From contig CAIIXF020000009.1 in assembly GCA_903813345.2 (NCBI GenBank), forward strand, positions 15,959,759 to 16,023,758: DNA of 64,000 nt, in the 5' to 3' direction. Below the pieces are notes generated by a model, which was given only the letters and a program-made list of their open reading frames with translations, did not search any database and had not been told where the DNA came from. The translations under genes were made by a program, and so were the position numbers. The stretch comes from Owenia fusiformis. Its lineage: Eukaryota > Annelida > Polychaeta > Sabellida > Oweniidae. Positions 24,001 through 36,000 of this stretch are shown one piece after another; within the stretch, counting starts at the first letter, position 1; each line of letters begins with the position of its first letter.

Positions 24001-27000
24001 TTAATTCAAATATGCTATTAAAAAGAAAGAAAAGTATTAGTTGCTAGAAGTTAAAAGTGCAAATCTCTTAAAATATTATGAAAAACCAAGAATAAGGGAG
24101 AATTCAAAGAAGCTATATTGAAACTCCTCTATTGAATGAAAACACGTTCACAATTTGGCTGTAAAGTAAATGTAGTATTGAAACATTCATACCTTGGCAT
24201 ACAGGTAAATCAGTAAATGTTTGGTTCTCATTACAGATAGTCATATTGGTGGTTAGTATTTTGTATCCTGCATCACATTCTATGGTGACCTGGTCATTGT
24301 AATATATCCTCATACTGGTAGTGACTCGTCCATTCTCTATTTCTGGTTTACTACATTTGAGCCCTGTAACCAATCAGACATTTCTTACAGATACAGATAA
24401 CATATTCTTTCATTAAACACATGTTTTTTCCCAATGATGTTTAATAGGAAACTGACTTCATTTTCAATCCCACGGATTAGTTAAAGAATCTGATTACTTT
24501 AGAACTTTTGATTTTACGATTCATTGTAATTTTTATTGGTAAGCCCCTTAAAAATATGCACAGGGTATCAAATGAGTCTAGCCAGTCTTAGGCTCAACAA
24601 GTAAATAGTTTGCTCAACAGGCGAGTGGCGAGGTAAGTCCATTCATATTTTATTCATACTTTTCAACATTTTTCATTCCAATTTCTACAAGGATAATGCA
24701 TAAAGGTTCATGTGCAGTATGGCAAGTGATTTTAGACATAACCATATCTTTCACCATGAGTACTTCCTATCCATAAATACGATGGTTTTTATTATAACAA
24801 TATGTTTTCTTTCAAGTTAAGTCCCCATGATAGTAAAATATCAATCCAATTCTCTGAAAAATTATGGTTTTGGACCCGACTATAGCATCTTCTAAAAAAT
24901 GTTAAGACTTATTTTCTAAAAAGAGGATCTTGTTTTTCTCCTAAATTAACAAATTCTGAAAAGGGGATGGGTATTAAAATGCATTAAACGACATATGCCA
25001 TGTTATTTTCCCATAGGGAAAACTCATGCTATCCATTGTTTTTAGCATAACTTTGGTCATTGAAAATTGATATCTTCAGAACTAGACTCTCAATACCATT
25101 CTATTTTTGAAGCAATTTTAGACATATTTTTTTAAAACCACTGTATTTATGCCCAGAAAGTACTCATGGTGAAAGATATGACTAAAATCACTTGCCATAC
25201 TGCACATGGACCTTTACCTTTGTTTTCCAGTTAAAAATGACTGTGCCTTAAAAATGACTCCAATATTATCAAATCTGTTTCATTTCAGCCTGAGAACCAG
25301 AAACACCTATTTTTGGAACATCTAGTACACTTTGTAGATTTTACCAAAACTGACTTTGAACTGTGCATGTTAGTCTACCTACTTGAGCATGTTGGCAGGG
25401 CCTCGGACCACCCAGTTTGAGTACATAGGTTCAATGGAGCTCCCTCCATCTGAAAACCTGGTTGACACTCATACTTATACAGTGAGCCATATTCTGTCCC
25501 ATCCCCAAATAACAGAGACTTCAGGGCATTGCTCACATTACTGATTACTGGACATGTAGAAGCTGGAAGACGAAGAAATGTTATTGAAGAAAATATGAAT
25601 TCATTTAAAGACATGTAAACAAAAAGTGTCACCAATATTGATCTGTAATTATTTTGACATCATTTTGAAGAACCCTATTCTTTGGGGACTGAAATGCTAA
25701 TGCAATGCTACTGACCAATCTCTGACCAATCAAAATTGAGTATTTAGATTTAAGTTCTAACACATGTAGTTCACCTTCACATGCAGGTGCTGTTGTCCAG
25801 GTGCCATTAGCCTGGCATGTTATAGATGGTGAGCCAACAAGGAAGTAAACACCAAAGCATCTATAGGTGGCAGTTAAATTGTATGTCACCCCAGTGGAGG
25901 TGTAAACATAGCCATGTTCTACCTTTGGAGGTGCCCCGCAATATGCACCTGGAAAATCAATAATAGAAGCATTAAATATTAACAAATTTAGGGAAAAGAC
26001 CTAAAAGTAATACAAAACAAAAACACAGCAAGAAAAAGAAACATCTAAAAGCAGAACCAGTCATAAGGGAATGAGACCTACATGTATAATATTCCTAACA
26101 ATGAGTCAACACATGAAACAGTTTGCAGGTGCAGCTTATGAAGTAAAATATCCAACAAATGAGTACATAGATGAGTTACTGTTTTACAGTTAGTCATCTC
26201 CTAATTGGGATATCTTGCATTAGGTACCCTTTTTAATGTGAATGATTATCTATGATATTTCATAATTGATGACATAATTATAGGATATCCTATGATTTTG
26301 AGGGATATCATTTTTATCTACGAGGTGATATTGATATGCATATATCAATATCGACGAGTAGATTAAAATGATATTCTGAAAAAGTCATAGAATGTTCTTA
26401 TTATCCTACACTTACTAGTAGTGTATCATAGAAAAATAAATTTTATATCAAATAGTTCAATTTGGCAGGAAATCAACAAGCGGAGTATATCGTCACAATA
26501 TCCTCCGCATATTGGTTTCCCGGAGTATATTGTCACGATATCCTCCGAATATTGGTTTTCCGGAGTATACCGTAGTGATATCCTCCAGTTATTCATTTTG
26601 CCAATAGATATCAAATTTATGTTTTGATGTTATTATACATATAGTACACTAAGTGTATGATAATTGATTATAACTCACCCATACAATTTGGATAATGGTG
26701 TATATCCCATACGCCTTTATAACGGCATTCCATAGACACTGATGTGGTCCCTATGTAATACTGCTGCTTGAAGACATGGCCCACACTACAGGTGATAGTA
26801 GAGTTGGACATATAGCTCTTGTAGCTACCAATGTTAGAGGCACTGGTGTTGATGATGGTGTCTGATGAAAAGCCTAATGCAATATCTGGGCAATCTGGAG
26901 CAGTATAAAAGTATAATTGCTTGTCAAACACTTGTTTGGAATAATTTTAATGTTGAACCCAATTAGAATAAATGTTTGATCTCACAATGAAAAACTTTCT

Positions 27001-30000
27001 TTTTATAATCATTTGTCAAAATGAGCAGATTTCAACAACTCATATAACCAGGCATGTTAGATAAAGCCTGTGTTTTCCTTCAATATTAAAACAGTGCACC
27101 ATTCAGCACATATAAAAAGAAATACTTTTTGATTTAACTGTTATGAGATGAAATTGCTCCAGAATGTAGAATGACATTATAACAATATATCCTGCAACTG
27201 TCAGGACTTTCAGTTTCAAAATAAAAAGTTATGGTTGTTATGGTAACGGGAGTCGGGAGTAAGTGGAGCAACGTCACAACTGTGTTGTACAAATCTCTTT
27301 CCTGCTCATATGATCTTGGCACTCCACCATCTATTCCTATATTATATCAAATTATGTACCACAACAGCATAGGGATTAGTACTGTAACATTATTTGATCA
27401 TTTCATATTACTTCTATCATTGAATATTCAGTATTTTCCCCATTATCTATACATTCTTGGTGCATCTTGACTGGCGATTCAAAGACCTGACAAAACCGCT
27501 TCTGTCCATCTCTCAGATTGCTGATAACATTGGCTTCCAGCTGAGTCTCATTTGTATATTGAACTTTTTATAAATATTGCCCTCAAATGGTCAATAAGGT
27601 AGAAGTCTTAAGAGGCTTTAACAGGTAAATATGGGGCATTGTAGGTTTAATGTCAAGACACTCCATTGTAAGATTTGTTTTTTGCTTTGTGAATTGGTGC
27701 ATCGTGGATATGCGATATTGACTTTCCTACTAATGACCAGGGACCATTCTTCTAGGCACTTGTATAATATTTCTTTGATTATACTGGTTAGTGACATAAC
27801 ATAGTTCTGATATGCAATAACATCATTATATAAAAGAAAACACTATGGCAGCAATAATACAATGATGAACAAAACAAAAGATAGATAGAAGATACAACTA
27901 AAAAAACTGTTTCAAATGGTTGTCTTTTAGCAATTTTTCACATTTTAGCATTGTTCTGGAACTGCTCTGCATACAATGTACCTCTCATAACAACCGTAAC
28001 TTGAACACATTTAGACTATATGTGATGAAAGTTGGTAGATATATTGTAATATTGTTCCTCTACAATCTGTGGCAATTTCATTTCAAAAAACCCAAATTTC
28101 TTAAAATAAGAGTATTTGTATCTTTACTTTCCGGACACCCTGTATATAGAGGGAAAGATATCATCTTTGGGGTTGCACTTTTTAAACTTACAAACACATT
28201 TTAAAACTTGTATACAACTGACATGGTTAGTCTCAATTAAGGATATACAAGGTGGCACAATAAGTCCATATTTTCACATATAATTGGTTATGGCATTCCC
28301 TAAGTAAATATTTAATAAAAAGTTGTAGCAAATAATATGGACATTTTTTTGGCCAACCATGTGAAAGTACCTCTGGAGAATGTATATGCATATCCATTAG
28401 CATTGTCAATGACATCTGTAGTCATCTGAACGGAGAATGATCCATTGTTATAAGTGGCTGCAAATGATGTGTTGACTCTACTTAACTCTCCTAGCAGAGT
28501 TGGAGACCCACCACTGGTATCAAACACCTGTGAACATAACATTGATTTATGATTCATTTACAATATTGAGGAAATGTGAAGGTGTTCTGTATTAGTGAGA
28601 TACTGTAACCTTTAAAGTATTTTCACATTCTATTTAATTTGATAATGTTTACTGAGGTAAGGAGACTTGCCCTTAAAGAAAAAAGCCATGGTATCCCATG
28701 GTACGTCCATGGTAATCCATGGCTTCCATGGAAATTCATGGTTTTTCATGTTATTTTCCATGGAAATTCATGGACACCCATGGTAATCTTCCATGGATAT
28801 TTACCATGATTTTCCATGGTAATCAGTGGCTTGGTAATTGTTTTTTCATGGATGTATCATGGCTTTTACCAGGACACATGGAGATCCAAGTTGGACTCAC
28901 TGAGACTTATCATTGAGAAAAAAGGGTGGACATTTCATGTTTTTTAGGTTTAGCAGGAACATTTGTCAAATATTAAACTCAGCTTCCTTACAAATTAGAA
29001 AATATGTGAAAATTATGTAATTTTTCTAAAAAGAAATATGATAATGCAGTTAAAGTAACTTTCTATGATTTCAACTAAAAATTAAAACCCTTGGAAATAT
29101 TAAATATGGTTTAAGTGCCATATATAAAAATTTATTTTAGAAATATTGTGGATCTAAATGAAAAAAAACAAAAATAAAGAATAAAAACATAATCCACCGG
29201 AGGGATTTGAACCCAGATCTTTTGGAATAAAAGTCTGTTTGAGCCCAAAGCTCTAACCACTACACCAAACTGCCAAAGCTTCATGAAGGAAGAAATTCTT
29301 TATCTATATAATCATGGACGAAAAAAGTCTTATTTACATGCTTAAATTTCTTAAAAATGATCAGCATTACTACTAATAATAACATTTTGCATGTCTGAGT
29401 AAGTATTTTGATCTACATTTAGGATAAATGTTGTTTTATTCAGTTTTCATTTTGGGTATGACTTCCTGTCAAAACAGTGTTAAAAATGCAGGGCTCAACA
29501 AAAATTTTCAATTAGAAAATGATATATATCCTTTGATCAGCTGTTTTTGGCACCTGAACTCATCCTACTAGAAAGGTAAGAGCATTTTCTTGAGACATAT
29601 GGCTCGAAATCTCACATTTCTCCCTCTAAGTCTTAGAAAGATACTTTAATACAGCACAGAGTAGGCCACAAGAATTCAAAGAGAAATGTGTATTGGGCTT
29701 TTGTGCATGTCAAGACTAGATTGAGATTGAGTATTTTTTAGGCCAAACACTTCTAGCCTTTGGAAAAAATTTAGTCAAACTAGCCCTACCTCTGTTTTGT
29801 TTCAATACTTTTTTATTCTTTCTTTAATATTCAGTAATGAAAATTAATATGAAAATCAGAAATAATTTCAAAAATAAATAACTCTTTTTCTTAAATTACA
29901 TGTCTTACTATTTAGAATGCAAATAAAAACCAAGTTTTTTTTTGAAGTTGAGGAAACAGCAATCAAAAGCCATGGAAGTTGGTTGATTGCAATTGAAAGC

Positions 30001-33000
30001 CATGCTTTTCCATTGTTATTTCTTTGATGTTTTAGAAAGTGCAATCAAAAGCCATGGTTTTCCATGGTTATTCTTTTGATCTTTTGAAAGTCCATGGTTT
30101 TCCATGGGCTATTTGTTTGGTCTTTTGGATGCAGAAAAAAGAATAATGCATAATGAACTTTTCCAAATTAAGTCTCATTTAACCTTTATGAGCACATTGT
30201 CTGAAAAATCCATAGAAAAGTATATACTTTTTAGAATTTTGACAAATTAAACACAAGCCTATGGCTGCAAACAGAAATGTAATGCCTAAGTGATCAAAAA
30301 TCTATTTGTCTGTGTACTAAGATTATTATATATAATCCATTTAAAAAGAAGTCATGAAGGAGGGAGGGGGGTTAACTGCACCATTTGGCTTAAAACATAT
30401 ACCTTAAGTAATCCAAAATTGATTTGTTTTGAATAGGAATATAAAATCATTTGCATGATTTTTTAAAAAATATTTGGTTGTCATTGTTCTATGTGAATTA
30501 GGTTTCTTGACTCTCAGATTAGTGTTAAAATTTAATCTCTTTGCAACAGATAATATAGTTAATTTGCATAATTCTAAAATACATTACTCTCTAGTGCTTC
30601 CTCTTCAATAATTATAATTGTCTGTGAGTGTAGACAGTGCAAGTCAAAAATTCATTGTTGATCAAATAAAATTAAATAGGATTAAAAACTCCAAGTAAAC
30701 ATGTCTCACCGCTCTGCAATAAGGGAATCTAGAAAGCTGATTTTGTTTTTTTAAATTTGTGCCAAAGTTTCGTGATTGCAAATCCCAGCAAACAGATTAT
30801 TAATTGTAATTGTGGGGTCAGATCATCAAGTCAATTATAAGTGAAATAGAAAGTTCTTTATCATATAACAATATGTACAGGATGAACTAAACATGATTCA
30901 GATTATGAAAATAAGGTGTATGGTTGTAGTTCAGGCCCGTAGCCAGCTTTTGCCAAGGGGTTGACTTTCTAAAAATTTGAGGGGACATCATATTCTTCTC
31001 TCCGTGATTAGTCTCAATCCAGCTTGGATTCATTCATTAAAACATAGATTCAATTTGGAAGATTTTGGTAGATACAAAACCTGCCAAAATTGTTAATTTT
31101 ACAACTCCAAGTCATTTTATATATGTATTATGGTAAAAACATGGCATGTCCATGAAAAACCAATTACCAAACCACTAATTACCATGGAAGGTCATGGTAA
31201 ATATCCATGGAAGATTACCATGGACGTCCATGAAATTCCATGGAAAATAACATGAAAAACCATGAATTTCCATGGAAAATCATGGATAACCATGGACGCA
31301 CCATGGAATAGCATGGCTACCAGGGCTTTTTCTTAAGGGTAACCATATGAGATACAAGAACACAAATGTGTACAACATGTCCCCACCAATAGGTGATCCT
31401 ATATACTGCAAATTATTTCTTGAATACCGAACACAAATCAGTTGAAAATACTAGATTTTTAGACAAAAAAACAAAATTTACCTGGACTGCCCAAAAACTA
31501 AGTACTTTGAGATTTTCATACAAAAAATCATTCCTGAAAATTTGAAATCGATCTGTAAATCTGGTAAATATGTTACGGCTATGGATCCATTTAGCTAAAA
31601 AACGTTTTGCCAAACCTCTCTATTAGTTATTCATTCGTATAACTTATTCCCCAAATATTACATGTTACTCAACCATACCCTAAATACACACCTTTATAAA
31701 GTCCCCTTCACCTAGGTTGACATAGTTAAAGTAGACAGTGCCTGGAATGAGGTCTAAAGTGTTAACTGTGATGTTGCTGGCATACTGACTTGGGTAGGGA
31801 TTAGCACCTAAGCCATTGGAATGCACCTGCCCAGAGTAAACATCATTGGCTAGTTTCAGATCCTGGCCTGCAAAAAAAGAAAATCAAATTTTGAATTGGA
31901 TGATTTCTTCCTAAAAGTCATGTGCAAAGTAACTAATCAAGTCATTAATCATATAAATTTGTGAAATATTGAGTGCCCTTTTTGTGTATTTGTTGTAAAA
32001 ATAACAATATTAACAGTCAAAGAGTCAAATATTTACTCAACCAGGTGTTACAAAGTGGTTGCATGAAAACATGTCACCATTTTAAAAACATTTTAAGATG
32101 CCTCCATTTCAAAACATTAAAATTATTTTTTTGATAAACACATGATGGTCACAACAAATAATTCTGACAGTCAAAAAGGCAATGCTGTTTTTTGTGTACC
32201 TATTTTTGTTTGATAAACCTTTTTATATAGTGAAAACTACATAGCAAAGTTCCTTTTACCAACTACATGTATTTTGCTTACTGTTAGAATACTTCAGCTG
32301 GAAGCCAGCAGCTTTAAGGTGAGATCTGGTATAAAATCTAACCAGAACACTCCCTCCACTAGACTGCACTAGTACAGGGTCAAGGGTTTCACTATAAGAG
32401 GCCAGGACTCTAGAATCTCTCTTGTTACCATCTAATATCTCTAGGGTATCCCCAGATAAGTGGTCTAAATCTAGGGATAGCATCTATAAAACATGCATAG
32501 ATATGTAAATTATCCCGGGGGAGATTATGTACTGAATAATATAATGTAATAATTTGGAAGAAGTGCGAATAGGAAGCGATGATCAGAATCTCTATATAGG
32601 ATGGTAAGGGGAGGCATCAAAAGTTCAACGTCGGATTGGAAACTAAATAAATCTATTTCTGTGTAAAATTCATCACTCTGGTAATATATTAATAATAACT
32701 TAAGTTCATTTACTTCAGAGTAAAATGTTTTATTTGACAGTCGACATTTCGCTAATCATTCAACTAGCTTTATCAAGATTACATTCAAAATAGAAGTACA
32801 CAGTTATATTATTTATGACGTAATAATTGAACAATACAATACCCAGGTAACAATAAAAGTCATAGACTCTCTAATACTATTTCTATATGACGTCATACTA
32901 ATAAGATGAAATACATGGCAACAGTATCCATACAAGCACTTGAATTCTAATCCAAAACTTCAATTGTTCCACTTACAATTTGGTGAATATATTCAGAGCA

Positions 33001-36000
33001 TTTCATAAGCTAATTCTTTTTAGGAATGTTATCACAAGCTCCACAAATGTTGTGCATGGCCACAACATTTCTGCTTGTCTTGTGTTTAGCCCTTGTGTGA
33101 CTCCCTCCTTTATACTAATGCCACCCCTAACTGTACCCTGGGAATTGTACGTACCTCTAGAGATATATAACTGTCAACACCAGGTTGGACTGTGATATAC
33201 CACTCACAGTCTAATCCCCCAACATAGACTCCTCCTTCACTAGGTGAAGACAGTTCTATGGAGGTCTCATTTGCCGTAAGTGCTCCACCACAATTATATG
33301 GCTCTGAAAATGTCCATTAAATAATTTACAATTTGCTTCTGGATGCATGGTTCATAAAGATTTTGCCCATAACATTATCTGAATTGCCTGTAACAGTCCT
33401 TGATGTTTAAGTATTTTAAACACTTTTGGCTTTCAAAGATTCTTCAAAATATCTATTCAATAAATGCTGATGGTTACAACTACGTTTACCAAGGTAAAAA
33501 ATATTTCCATATGGTACAGTATAGTTTTCATAGTAACTCACTACTAGTCCAAGTGAAGACAAATCCCGAACCCTGCACTGAGGCATCAGCATTAAATGTT
33601 ACCATAGCAAAGTTGTTTTTGCTTATAAACTCCATCTGCTGTCCCATAATGCTTCCTGATAATTCAGCCACCATTTTCGATTTAGCTAAAGCACTGCCAC
33701 CTATCCAGACATTTACAATATCAGATAGATATTCGGTGTCAAAGTTGCTTTCATCAAACTAGAAAATAAACCAAAATTTAACTGCTTGTTGTCTACATGT
33801 ACTTTATATATCAATAAACCAGATATGGTCATATCAATGAAAATCGCCTAATTCGCAGCTCCAAGTGAATTTTTGGAAAGAACAACAATATGGAACTTAT
33901 TTAATGTGTAAATGTGTATTCGAAACTAAATGAATGTTCTTACATGAATAGTTACTTTAGTTCCAGGGGGTCCCTCAAGGATCCACTGACAGTTAGCAAA
34001 TGCTTTATATGATGACGATGTCACATTTACTGTACCATTAGCCCCAGTCAGATAGTGGTGACACAGTTCCGCTATAAAATGTAGTGTACACACATCCAAA
34101 TATGTTTTAAATAATAACATGAAATTCCCTCAGAATAGACACAATTTGAGAAGATGGAGATTCTTTTGATTTACATCTTATATATTTTAAGGATGGGGTT
34201 ATCTATACAAACTTAAACAAAAACATGTTACTTGTACACTACTGAAAATCAAACTTACGACAAACACTTTCATCTGATTGGTCCTCACAATCTCCAATGA
34301 TATCACAAGTGTAGTTTGTGAAAACAAGGTCACCATTGCCACAACGTTGATAACCTGTAATAAGATAAAAGCTAAATTCTAATGAGAAATGGCTGAATTC
34401 ATAGGAAATACATGTGACTATAGTTTTTTCTTCATTTTTTGAAACCATGTAATTTTGATGTTAAGAGAATATTTGACAGGTGAAAAATATAAAAACCACA
34501 TAACTTGATATTGACCAAATAGATAGATCAAGAAAAACATACAAATAGATAAATTACAGACAATTGGAGGGCAAAATCAGCACAAAGTCCCCCTATTTTG
34601 ACTTCTACAATGTCTTGTTGTCTTTGTTTTATTTGGTCACCTTGCATCTCAGCAAGCCTCTCACACATGAATGGTAGTTTCTCATTACAAAACGTATAAG
34701 TCCAAGGATAAGTCCCATCAACCAGTCTCGTTTGTTTGAGTGCTACACACTCCCCCAGTGTAGAATCCGGTTGTCCTGGTGCCCAGAATCCTTCAAGAAC
34801 TGATGCTGATGTGCCATCACTCCACATAACATCACTCCCCTCAAGATCATTTATGGATATCTGTCCTTTGAAGCCTGCAAATACAAAAAAATCACATAAA
34901 GGTTTTATAAGTAATGTGAAGGAATATTTTATTATGGACAAACGGGTTTGGCAGAGGCGGTAAGTGGAAAAAAATCATCAAAATCATTAGTTTTTAGATA
35001 TTATCAAAATTTCCTTAATCTGTCCTTGGAATCATAATGACACTAATAATAATTCTGAAATGTGTGAACAGTGAGCTCTCAGAAGTGGGATAAGAGTTCT
35101 TTAAATGTAATGATATTGCTTCTTTAAGATTGTTGGGATGTTGAGGTGAACCCTCATGACCAGTTGTACTTTTCAATACTCACTTTCCTTACTGTGCTTT
35201 AATATTTTTGTGTTTTCCACTTTTGCACTAAGCCTGGGCTTATATATTTAAAAAATTGTAACACATTTGATATCCTAAAATGTAAACTATAAAGTAGATT
35301 CAAATAAAACATTAAAAATGTACCTGTCCAGATTGCTGTGTCATTAAGGCTCCACTCAAATGCTGATCCAATCCCCTCATTTTCTAAGATGCCATGAATA
35401 TGAACAAGTTCTGCATCATAGCTGCATTAAACAAAATTGTATTAACAGTATCAGAAAAGAATATAATATAATACAATACAAGAACACAAATGTGTACAAA
35501 ATGTCCCCACCTATGGGTGATCCAGTCAAATGGTTATCCTATAAATGAGTAGACAAGACTTTACTGACACAATTTGAAGATGGAAAATCCAAAATGGCCA
35601 CCTTAAAATTTACCCAGAATGCAAAAGAATTAGTCAGTTCTAGATTTTTATACTAAGAACCACCCCTGAAAATTTGAAATTGATCCGTCATACAGTTAAC
35701 CAGAAAACATGTAAACAAAACTTTATAGACAAGATTTGAGGACAGAAAATCCAAAATGGCTGCCTTGACATTTATCCAGAATGCAAAAAAACTCATCTGT
35801 ACTCATACTAAGAATCATCCCTGAAAATTTGAAATTGATCTACCAAACGGTTCACCTGGAAATGTGTAGACAAGACTTTACAGAGAAGATTTTAGAATGG
35901 ATAATCCAAAATGGCTGCCTTGACATTTACCCAGAATGCTCAAAAACTAATCAGATCTAGATTTTCATACTAAGAATCATCCCTGAAAATTTGAAATTGA

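Noticed and set aside
29192-29280. Functional tRNA gene
   Set aside because: The internal promoter boxes are recognisable, but the acceptor stem does not pair and the T stem is weak, so it is listed only as a tRNA-like relic.
34528-34640. Reading exon 6 on past its donor to the stop
   Set aside because: The extension has no lectin similarity, and splicing at 34641 gives correct phase into the LDLa exon. A minor isoform is not excluded.
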